DNA of 41,397 nt from an uncultured Lachnospiraceae bacterium. GTDB lineage: Bacteria > Bacillota > Clostridia > Lachnospirales > Lachnospiraceae. The stretch spans positions 1-41,397 of the forward strand of contig CAJUIO010000022.1 of NCBI GenBank assembly GCA_910586025.1. The letters run 5' to 3'. The position numbers and the translations under genes are program-made. Shown in pieces: positions 27,701 through 34,064 of this stretch. The notes under the pieces were generated by a model. The model did no database searches. It had not been told where the DNA came from and saw only the letters and a list, made by a program, of their open reading frames with translations. Every line of letters starts with the position of its first letter. Within the stretch, counting starts at the first letter, position 1.

Positions 27701-27903
27701 TTATTTATGCGAAACAAACTTGCATGGCTGCTTAAACAGGCGGCATCAAATTCCTGAGACGTATCAAGCAGACTGCACGTATCAAGCTGTGATAAGTAAT
27801 TTTTTGTCACAATACTGTCTGCCAAAGCAAATGTTCTGTCCAATTCCTCAAAATCACGGCCATCCAAAACTTTGTTTTCTTTACTAACTTCAATATTTCC
27901 CAT
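24712..27903 (-). CDS. HerA/DUF87-type ATPase with Ser/Thr-rich insert
   Basis: A 1063-residue protein. The C-terminal half is a HerA/FtsK-superfamily motor: Walker A GSTGAGKS (541-548), Walker B LTVLEEAHN (about 779-787), then GEGFIIADQAPGLLD and TKIILRLPD, as in HerA/VirB4-like ATPases. The N-terminal half is unlike HerA. A mixed alpha/beta part (1-240) is followed by a Ser/Thr-rich, repetitive, probably beta-structured stretch (about 242-332), then a helical part with LDQIDEQLERLKE and FATAAYFLAADP. No membrane segment is evident. It may pump DNA or protein or act as a ring motor for the operon. The start was set at ATG 27903 (AGAGGAG ahead); a GTG eight codons earlier is less likely. Confidence 0.87.
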   Translation of the reverse strand: MGNIEVSKENKVLDGRDFEELDRTFALADSIVTKNYLSQLDTCSLLDTSQEFDAACLSSHASLFRINKIVYDRNENNLQKLVNTYASALGFDSNIVMIINSNGKEAEIYLGITGANEVSSARGSAKALCSGLIGNFPGSLAPYDEIALENTQLESLINNCTKDLYTSVSSVSGVGSPREKEDVANENYIQGMEKLIDTMQGTPFSAVFIANAVTGDQLADIKAEYELLYSKLVPFLKSDLTFSESSAEGISETLSKSLSKTLTKSKSSALSTGISESRAHTEGRAVTHTDTFGANFSVGNDAVKVGGHYSHSISRTKSYSDTATFGTTRAQINTIGDAEAKGEIESRAEGKTSTETTGRTLQITYINKTIQNILDQIDEQLERLKESENYGIFATAAYFLAADPMAAKMAAGTYKGLINGNCTHVERANINSWQEEGNVKIIKKYLRKLQHPQFTFNNPNQVTPATVVSGRELAVHLGLPRKSVPGATVIETAAFGRNVQYDRSKGHRYIELGNLYHMGREEKLPVKLDLDSMTMHTFITGSTGAGKSNAVYSIIEKILEKNKSIGSEKAIHFMVIEPAKGEYKDKFGHYRDVNVYGTNDRKMNLLRINPFSFPEDIHVLEHIDRLVEIFNVCWPMYAAMPAVLKDAIERSYINAGWNLTESRCKYEEKFGQCMFPSFIDVLKMVNVVMEESKYSSDSKGDYTGALCTRIKSLTNGIYSRILTSNELSPEELFDSNVIVDLSRVGSVETKSLIMGLLVMKMQEYRMASHDENNSCLKHLTVLEEAHNLLKRTSTEQSSDSSNLLGKSVEMLANSIAEMRTYGEGFIIADQAPGLLDMAVIRNTNTKIILRLPDLSDRELVGRAAALNDSQIIELSKLKTGVAAVYQNDWLEPVLCHIHQCQNNGEKYELKERIRKEDENIIKSELIDYVMLPVPKKLEMDSDRIFQLESSVYKLAIASDIKLDLMKYFKERKPENVQRLRSRIIYNVFNSETALMMSNSERHDMNSWFNMMIDKLEPNIDTLNQIDQDRILAIIANEHAAREQTSEAAEIKSDLIKHIKSRKE

Positions 27904-28047
27904 ATATTTTCTCCTCTTGTTTCTCACCTGGTTACTTCCTTTTCCGACCGGTATATTGAGCTATATTTTTCACCTCATTCATATCTACAGTCCTTTTTGC
28001 CTTTTTCAGGTTATGGCGAAGCAGGCAATACCCGTTTTTTTTTCCTG

Positions 28048-28638
28048 TCACCACACTTTTGCCAACCTGATAATAGACACAATCAGCAAGACCAGCACGG
28101 CACCTAACATCATCATCCCTCCTATTTTTACAAGCAGAGGAAGTGGAGTAATCTGATAGTTTTTTTGTTCCGTCTGGCCCTGAGATTTTTTTCCTGACTC
28201 CTGCAGACCTCCATTCTTCCGGGCCGGAGGTTGCGGCAGCTGTCTGCCAGAGTCGACATTCCGGACGGCCTTAGGCTGATCAAACTGCGCCGCCGCTCTG
28301 TCCGATGAAGGCAATGGATAGAGTTTTTCTGCGATTGCTTTCACATGCGTAATTCTCTTTTCACAAAAATTATCTTTTAAGTAAACTCTTGCCAGTGAAT
28401 AGTATTCATAATCCCACTTACTTTCATCTTCAATAAACTCAATATCCGGATTAAAACCCTGAAACAGATCTTCACTACTCACCCCATTGGACAACACAAA
28501 GCTTACCGCATCCATAAAATCATTTGTCCGGAATTTCGGGTCCGCATTGATATATCCTTCTAATGCGCCGACAATATCATAAATATCCCGCGGCCGTGTG
28601 TTAAGGTACTTAAGTAGCATATTACTCGGTGTAAACAT
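28048..28638 (-). CDS. Hypothetical protein with C-terminal membrane anchor
   Basis: A 196-residue protein of no recognised family. Residues 1-110 look like a compact helical domain (SKWDYEYYSLARVYLKDNFCEKRITHVKAIAEKLYP at its end). Residues 111-163 are a Pro/Gln/Lys-rich linker, and 166-191 form a single membrane helix ending with RLAKVW. The layout implies a cytoplasmic domain tethered to the inner face of the membrane. It lies between the dynamin-like gene (10 bases) and the ATPase gene (144 bases to the chosen ATG). GGAGG sits six bases ahead of its ATG. I infer a membrane adaptor that connects the GTPases to the ATPase. Confidence 0.8.
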   Translation of the reverse strand: MFTPSNMLLKYLNTRPRDIYDIVGALEGYINADPKFRTNDFMDAVSFVLSNGVSSEDLFQGFNPDIEFIEDESKWDYEYYSLARVYLKDNFCEKRITHVKAIAEKLYPLPSSDRAAAQFDQPKAVRNVDSGRQLPQPPARKNGGLQESGKKSQGQTEQKNYQITPLPLLVKIGGMMMLGAVLVLLIVSIIRLAKVW

Positions 28639-28648
28639 ATCCTTCCTC

Positions 28649-31033
28649 CTAAACAGTCAGCAAATCACCGACCTGCTGCACAAAATCTTTAATCCACTGT
28701 GTCTTTTCTTCATTTTCTTTCACTTTCTTCTGAAGTTTTTCCTGACTGACAAGGATTTTGTCAATCTCATCCATAAGCTCGGCAACAAGCTTATCAAGCC
28801 CTTCTAGCTTACTCATTGTTATAGCCTTGATCCTTTCAACCTTTTTTTCATTCTCCTCGATTGCATCATTCATTTCTTTGTCAAAAGAATGCTTGATATT
28901 TTGTACCTGGTCTTCTATCAACTCTCTTAAATTGATAACCTTCTGTTCTTCATAGTCATCAATTGTCTCATACCCCACACCGGCCCAGCCAAATAAAAAT
29001 CTTCCTATTGCGTTAAATACACCATCCTTTTTAGCCTGATGAGAACCTACTTTTCTTTTTTCTATTGAAATATATTTATCTTCATTTAAAAGATCTTCAA
29101 CTCTCACAATGTTAAACGCTTCAAAATTATCGGTCTGTCTCATATCAAAGCTTCCGATATTGAATATGCCGTCCGAATCCAGTGTTCTGATATATTCCTC
29201 GTATTCCGAAATAATCCCTTCACAGGATTTCCGCACGCCATTGTTCAGCTCATTATCAAGTGCCACTCTTGCTTCGTCTCCAATGTCTTCCAAATTGTGT
29301 CTAAAAAGACCTAAGATATATTCCGCCTCATCTTTTCTTATTTTAGGCGCTGCCGTCTCAACCAGCCTGTCAATTTTTTGGATTACCTTTGCTTGTTGCT
29401 TTTTGATCGGACTGATGTCAAATGTGATTTTACCCACCTTATTTTTAAATTCCAGAAGTCTGGCCTTGTCGTCATATTTATCACGTTTTTCCTGTAATTC
29501 TTTCTTCACTGCGTCAAAGCTTTCCTTTGATTTCGCCCATTCAGCTTCGCAATTATCAATCATCTTTCGCTCAATCACTTTTTTCATAAATGTATCATGA
29601 ACTGTCTTAATTTTAATTGCAATCGCATATTTTTGAAGGTATTCCCTGATCGCCATTTCTATTGCCGGAATGCCGCTGTTAATTTCAGCCACCCTGTATT
29701 TGTTTTTTTGGGCTTCTTCTTCGCTTTTTGATTCCCTGGCCCGTTGAGCGTATTTTTCTGCCTCTTCAATCATTTTCATTTTAGCGTCCGCATTCAGTGA
29801 TGCATATTGGGGAAGGACTCTGGTCGGACGGTTAAACCTCTTTACCAGCGTTTCTAAATCCTCTTCCTCTTTTTCAGATAGCTCTTCCCCACCCCGAACC
29901 ATACGTATGAGCTTCGCCGTCTGCGCAGACGCAAGAAATAAATTAGGTTCCGTAATCCCGTTCGATTCTAGCTGTGGAAGAAATTCCTTCTCAATTACCG
30001 CTTCATAGGGATCATCTAAAAGGTCATAATCATCCATTCGGTTAGCTACAAATAAAAATCGATCTCTTGACTGTTTCCCGTTCGTGCTGTTCTGCATTGC
30101 ATTTGCAATTTTTTGAAGAATGATATTGCTGTCATTCGTTCCGGGAAGCGCACCATTAAAGACATAAAGGATCAGGCTCCTGTTTTCATCATTGATTGCC
30201 TCGTCCATTATCTCCTCATGCTCCGGATTTCCTATGTAATTGCCGCCCGGGGTATCAACAAATACAGTATTAAGAACGTCTGACGGTAAATTGGGAACAG
30301 GACCTTCTAATTGTATTAAACGGATTAACGCCTTTTTCCCCTCCGGGTCGCCAGGATCCTTTTTGTAATTTAATTCGGAAATAACCTTTTTGGTCGCCCT
30401 TACATTCCTGACAACATGCTCTCCGCACTTATCGTCCGCATTTACGATAAAATCCTCAAAATGGTCATTGTCCTTTATTTCTGTAATAACCGCTGTTGTC
30501 GCCCGATTAACGGCTGGCAGCAAATCACGTCCTATGATTGCATTGATAAGCGTTGATTTTCCGCTGCTCATAGGGGCAACAATCACGATACGGAAGTCCG
30601 AATTAACGGCATTCTCAAAATTTTTCTGTATATCCGGCGTTTTAAATTCATCAACAGGCCCGTCCTGCAGCTGTTGATATAAATTCTTCAGCTTAAGCAT
30701 CTTTTGAGACGGATCAATATCCTTGGCTGTCTTACTATTCTTGTGAAGCAGATCGATACTGTCAAAGCAAGCACCGTATCTTTCTTTTGCATATACCAAA
30801 TCTTCAAAATCACTGAAGGTTCCTGTAAATTCCAAATTTAACTCACCGTCACCTATACTGTCTCTCAGGGCTTTATAAATGCCACTCCAGCTTCCTCTGG
30901 GCTCAATCCATTCCTGCAATCTTTTATTTTTGACATACATCAGCGGAGAATATTGATCCTCAATTCTCTTTTCATTAATACTTATATTTGTTATAACTGT
31001 ATAAGGATTATATACTATTTCTACTTTTGTCAT
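28649..31033 (-). CDS. Bacterial dynamin-like GTPase
   Basis: A 794-residue large GTPase. An extra N-terminal domain (1-130, starting with YNPYTVITNISIN) precedes the G domain. G1 is APMSSGKST (153-161), a candidate G2 Thr is T179/T180 (NRATT), G3 is DTPG (260-263) and G4 is NRMD (331-334; Arg replaces the usual Lys). A long helical stalk follows, with a hydrophobic patch FNAIGRFLFGWAGVGY (673-688) placed where dynamins carry a membrane-inserting paddle, and a coiled coil (about 700-785). It likely binds and reshapes membrane. It is preceded by a smaller GTPase; paired dynamins are common in bacteria. Confidence 0.88.
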   Translation of the reverse strand: MTKVEIVYNPYTVITNISINEKRIEDQYSPLMYVKNKRLQEWIEPRGSWSGIYKALRDSIGDGELNLEFTGTFSDFEDLVYAKERYGACFDSIDLLHKNSKTAKDIDPSQKMLKLKNLYQQLQDGPVDEFKTPDIQKNFENAVNSDFRIVIVAPMSSGKSTLINAIIGRDLLPAVNRATTAVITEIKDNDHFEDFIVNADDKCGEHVVRNVRATKKVISELNYKKDPGDPEGKKALIRLIQLEGPVPNLPSDVLNTVFVDTPGGNYIGNPEHEEIMDEAINDENRSLILYVFNGALPGTNDSNIILQKIANAMQNSTNGKQSRDRFLFVANRMDDYDLLDDPYEAVIEKEFLPQLESNGITEPNLFLASAQTAKLIRMVRGGEELSEKEEEDLETLVKRFNRPTRVLPQYASLNADAKMKMIEEAEKYAQRARESKSEEEAQKNKYRVAEINSGIPAIEMAIREYLQKYAIAIKIKTVHDTFMKKVIERKMIDNCEAEWAKSKESFDAVKKELQEKRDKYDDKARLLEFKNKVGKITFDISPIKKQQAKVIQKIDRLVETAAPKIRKDEAEYILGLFRHNLEDIGDEARVALDNELNNGVRKSCEGIISEYEEYIRTLDSDGIFNIGSFDMRQTDNFEAFNIVRVEDLLNEDKYISIEKRKVGSHQAKKDGVFNAIGRFLFGWAGVGYETIDDYEEQKVINLRELIEDQVQNIKHSFDKEMNDAIEENEKKVERIKAITMSKLEGLDKLVAELMDEIDKILVSQEKLQKKVKENEEKTQWIKDFVQQVGDLLTV

Positions 31034-31153
31034 TTGTCCATCTCTCCCTGTTTCTTCTTAAAGATTCATGCGCCGCTTTGTGCATCCGCACTCCCGCAAC
31101 TGCCGCCAGTATTCGCAATCCGACCTGCCGGTCTTTCACAGTAAATTATTTTT

Positions 31154-32071
31154 TTAATAATGTTTCGCCAATTCGTTTTCCAATGTCACAATCCCTGTGT
31201 TTTTCAGTGCCGCATATATTTCCGCTTTTGTGTATCTGGCACCGTCTATCTGCACAAAATCCGTCTCACCTCCCCAACCAGACATCTGATCCACAACCGA
31301 ATGTTCTTTTCTTTTATAGTGACTGAAATCTCTTGCAAAGTTTTCTTCCTCGAATTCAGATATATCTTCTTCATTTAATACTTTTCTAAACAGAAGCGCA
31401 CTTCCGGCAGATACAGGGATTAAAACAGGATTCACTATTCCTCTTTCCTGTATATATTTTTTGCAATCGGCAAGCAGCTCATCCTGTTTTTCTCTGGCAA
31501 GGTCAATTGAGTCCATTTTATTAATCACAAATATTATATTGAAATCCGAATTCTTCTTTAACCTGCCGGCAATATATGTCAAAAAAACATTGTCATCATA
31601 AACGGCTATCTGCTGCGCATTGATAACATAAAGTATTAATCCTTCAAGGCATTCGTCAAGATATTCGTCAACAACTTCCTTTGTGACCTTCTCATGTGCG
31701 GGATTCATACTGTTTACTCCGGGTGTGTCAATAATCAGTAACAGCTTTTTGTGGCTTTTTATTCCTTTTATCGCCCCTTCAATTATCATTTCTGTGATAT
31801 CATTTGCCTGATTAAAGTCAGAAATATCTTTTGGGGTTGCTTTTTCAACCAAGCTGTATTTCCCGTTGCTGTCAATTTTATGTATGGCAAATTGCAGTTT
31901 CCAGTCATTAACCAGGATTGCCACCTCTTTTGCCGTGCAGGCCCTGTTTCTGCTTGGAAGTAAATCATTTCCTGCCAATGCATTTATCAGCGTTGATTTC
32001 CCACTGCTCATTGTACCTATAACAAGTATTGGACAGACTCCTTTCATGCTGAAGCTCAGTTTTTTTAACAT
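31154..32071 (-). CDS. Small dynamin-type GTPase lacking a stalk
   Basis: A 305-residue protein that is essentially a dynamin G domain. G1 is GTMSSGKST (19-27), the G2 Thr is in RACTA (T46), G3 is DTPG (115-118) and G4 is NKMD (184-187). It ends at GIVTLENELAKHY, the point where the larger partner continues (GIPAIEMAIREYLQKY) into its stalk, so the helical part is absent rather than frameshifted as far as I can read. It may heterodimerise with the 794-residue GTPase through the G domains. GAGGAG lies nine bases ahead of the ATG, and it starts 47 bases after the WYL regulator. Confidence 0.87.
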   Translation of the reverse strand: MLKKLSFSMKGVCPILVIGTMSSGKSTLINALAGNDLLPSRNRACTAKEVAILVNDWKLQFAIHKIDSNGKYSLVEKATPKDISDFNQANDITEMIIEGAIKGIKSHKKLLLIIDTPGVNSMNPAHEKVTKEVVDEYLDECLEGLILYVINAQQIAVYDDNVFLTYIAGRLKKNSDFNIIFVINKMDSIDLAREKQDELLADCKKYIQERGIVNPVLIPVSAGSALLFRKVLNEEDISEFEEENFARDFSHYKRKEHSVVDQMSGWGGETDFVQIDGARYTKAEIYAALKNTGIVTLENELAKHY

Positions 32072-32118
32072 CTGTGGTATCTCCTCTTATCTTGTTTTAC
32101 TGCATGCTTCATATTCGT

Positions 32119-33069
32119 TTATATCATTTGTACATTCTCCCCCTGACTCCTTATCCACATGTCAATCCCCTTCCCGAATACCTCCGCACTGACCGTATAA
32201 ACTCCATCCTCCTCATCCAGGATTCTGGCTGTCGGCAGCCTGTCCAACACCGCGTCAATATCCAGACCGCTGTATTTAAACTTAACCTTCTGAAGCCTGC
32301 CTCCATACATAAACTGTATTCTCTTCCGAAATTCCCCTTCCTCAAACCGGTCGCCATAGGGGATGTGGAATCTCTCTTCAAGCACCCTGAAGGAACGGAT
32401 GCGGTCTATCCGGTATATGGTAGGGAAGGAATCGTTCAGCACGTCAAAATCCTTTTTCACCTCATCATCATCAATAAATGCCGTAAGGTAAAAGTAATAC
32501 TCCGAAAACATGATGGCAGCCGGCTTCACCTTCCGGTGGACAAGCTCTTTATCCTTCATCCGGAGATATTCGATTTCAATATATCTGGACTTACGCACCG
32601 CCTGACCGATATCCCACATCTTGTCAATAAACTCTGATTTGTGCCGTGGCTCCACATAGTGAAACTCCTCGTTGCTGATCATGTCCCTCACCAGCTTCTG
32701 GCTGCTCTTTGGAACGCAGCAATTGATCAGCTTGTCCAGCATCCCGGTCATTTCATTTTTCGTAAAAGCCCGGCTGTCCAGCAAAATCTTACACAGAGCC
32801 AGAACTTCGCTGTTTTTCAATTTCAGATTATAAAGCGTCTCCAGCCGATATCCCTTATGCTGCCTGTCATACACAATGGAATTGACATTCCCTGTCCGAG
32901 ACAAATCCGCATCAAGGAAGCTCCGGATATCATCTATGTCCCTTTGGATCGTGCGCTCGTTCACTCCGCAGCGTTGGGCTTCCTGCGTCTTATTTACCAC
33001 ATATCCATCAGACAGCTTCGCATAAATCTGCAGCACTCTGACAATTTTATCACCCTTTACTTCTTCCAA
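32119..33069 (-). CDS. WYL-domain transcriptional regulator
   Basis: A 316-residue regulator with an N-terminal DeoR-type winged helix (about 8-55, VNKTQEAQRCGVNERTIQRDIDDIRSFL), a WYL ligand-binding domain in the middle (about 135-225, with SRYIEIEYLRMKD and PAAIMFSEYYFYLTAFIDD) and a C-terminal WCX-like extension. WYL regulators often control defence and DNA-damage-linked systems and sense nucleic acids or nucleotides. The TTG start at 33069 is chosen because AGGGGG lies eight bases ahead and a TATAAT promoter lies at 33094-33099. It is the first gene of the accessory operon and probably represses it. Confidence 0.9.
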   Translation of the reverse strand: MEEVKGDKIVRVLQIYAKLSDGYVVNKTQEAQRCGVNERTIQRDIDDIRSFLDADLSRTGNVNSIVYDRQHKGYRLETLYNLKLKNSEVLALCKILLDSRAFTKNEMTGMLDKLINCCVPKSSQKLVRDMISNEEFHYVEPRHKSEFIDKMWDIGQAVRKSRYIEIEYLRMKDKELVHRKVKPAAIMFSEYYFYLTAFIDDDEVKKDFDVLNDSFPTIYRIDRIRSFRVLEERFHIPYGDRFEEGEFRKRIQFMYGGRLQKVKFKYSGLDIDAVLDRLPTARILDEEDGVYTVSAEVFGKGIDMWIRSQGENVQMI

Positions 33070-33093
33070 TGTACGTACCCCCTAACGAAAACT

Positions 33094-33102
33094 ATTATAC
33101 CA
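33094..33102 (-). promoter_or_regulatory. Extended -10 promoter of the accessory operon
   Basis: Minus-strand TGGTATAAT carries a perfect TATAAT (33094-33099) with the TG extension and a poor -35, about 25 bases before the WYL start. The same 155-bp interval holds a possible TATAAA box (33198-33203) for the divergent XRE gene and a CCCCTTTTAGGG inverted motif near 33162. Confidence 0.6.
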
Positions 33103-33224
33103 AAAAAGAGTGACATATTTCTAAGTATATCATTGCAAACCTCGTACGGTCAATATCGATACCCCTTTTAGGGAATTCAATTTTTTTGCCGTTACCATAT
33201 AAAATAAGACATGGAGGTGGTCAG

Positions 33225-33560
33225 ATGGATTACAAGAAGTTAGGGAACAGAATCAGAGAAGAGCGCCGGCGCTTAAACCTTACACAGGCCCAGCTTGCGG
33301 AAGATATTGACATATCGGATACCTATATGGGCGCAATCGAGCGTGGCGAAAGGAGTCTCACGCTTGACACTCTTGAAAGGCTCGTAAACAGATTTGGAGT
33401 TACGATTGATTACCTGCTTGCCGACTCCATACCCAGCAATGATTCCATTATCATTGAGCAATTTAAGCAAATCATTGACCGCCAGCCTCTGGAACGAAAG
33501 CAGATGGCGATCAATGTCCTTCACAGTATTTTTTCCTATTTTGAAAAAGAAGGATCTTGA
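33225..33560 (+). CDS. XRE family helix-turn-helix regulator
   Basis: A 111-residue regulator with a Cro/C1-type helix-turn-helix in residues 6-65 (LNLTQAQLAEDIDISDTYMGAIERGERSLTLDTLERL) and a short C-terminal helix (about 75-105) likely for dimerisation. The ATG at 33225 is chosen because GGAGGTGG is just upstream; the frame also opens 13 codons earlier at a TTG without a site. It is divergent from the WYL gene and could control the shared interval. Common XRE proteins of this size are phage- or mobile-element-type regulators. Confidence 0.92.
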   Translation: MDYKKLGNRIREERRRLNLTQAQLAEDIDISDTYMGAIERGERSLTLDTLERLVNRFGVTIDYLLADSIPSNDSIIIEQFKQIIDRQPLERKQMAINVLHSIFSYFEKEGS

Positions 33561-33564
33561 CCTG

Positions 33565-33780
33565 TTATTTCAAATTGATATTTCCCGACCGAAGGCCTCT
33601 GACAAAATCAACATCCTCCAACAGCCGCCTTACCGCTACATTGACAAGGCTTTCCACTGATACCGAATATTCAATCGAAAGGGTATGTACTCTGTCATAT
33701 AACATGGAATCTGTAATTTGCACCATAAAGCTTTCGTTTATGATGTCTGCCTTTTCATTTTCAAAAATTTCAATTTTCAA
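33565..33780 (-). CDS. Small hypothetical protein, possibly RHH-like
   Basis: A 71-residue protein converging on the XRE gene with four bases between their stops. The segment MLYDRVHTLSIEYSVSVESLVNVAVRRLLEDVDFVR could be a ribbon-helix-helix or a short helical pair; no family is certain. The frame opens with TTG at 33780, supported by GAGAGG eight bases ahead. A 7-bp tandem duplication lies exactly at this start; with one copy removed the frame joins an upstream ATG (33796). The gene may therefore be frameshifted at its 5' end or phase variable. Confidence 0.6.
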   Translation of the reverse strand: MKIEIFENEKADIINESFMVQITDSMLYDRVHTLSIEYSVSVESLVNVAVRRLLEDVDFVRGLRSGNINLK

Positions 33781-33781
33781 T
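33768..33781. repeat. Tandem 7-bp duplication at the start of the small gene
   Basis: TTTCAAT is repeated twice with no gap (33768-33774, 33775-33781). Removing one unit puts the upstream ATG in frame with the downstream protein (MRGIKIEIFENEK), so one copy gain or loss switches the N-terminus. Confidence 0.75.
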
Positions 33782-33844
33782 CTTGATGCCTCTCATATCA
33801 TCTGCCAAAAATTCTGAGTTCAGACCTCCTGCCCTTTTTCAAAG

Positions 33845-33894
33845 CTGTCACTCTTTTATAATTATATCATTCTAATACGACAGATTCTGTCACT
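33845..33894 (-). promoter_or_regulatory. Candidate promoter and operator for the small gene
   Basis: Minus-strand TATAAT (33861-33866) lies between two copies of CTGTCACT (33845-33852, 33887-33894). A 13-bp inverted repeat GACAGATTCTGTC (33879-33891) covers the expected -35. An AGGAGG lies downstream, 30 bases before ATG 33796. The rest of the 33781-34012 interval shows no other gene. Confidence 0.5.
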
Positions 33895-34012
33895 TTGGTT
33901 AAATTTTTCCTGCCTGTAACATGATTTTACAGTAACGAGGGACGAAAAAGCAGTCGCCGACAGTATTGCCACAATTCACAATGAGACTGCGTCCTTCCGG
34001 TAAATAATTCCG

Positions 34013-34060
34013 AAAAAGCCGCTCCCCGGTAAATTCCACTTTACCGGGGAGCGGCTTTTT
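34013..34060 (-). terminator. Strong rho-independent terminator of the Gfo/Idh/MocA operon
   Basis: Arms of 21 bp (34013-34033 and 34040-34060) pair perfectly around a 6-base loop, with AAAAAGCCGC and GCGGCTTTTT ends. It lies five bases past the last oxidoreductase stop and ends in T5 on that strand; being symmetrical it may also act in the plus direction. Confidence 0.92.
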
Positions 34061-34064
34061 ATTA

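Noticed and set aside
27928..28047. A 16-codon frame (MNEVKNIAQYTGRKRK) in the gap between the anchored-protein and ATPase genes.
   Set aside because: Short, weak ribosome site (AAGGA) and no way to judge conservation; more likely spacer.
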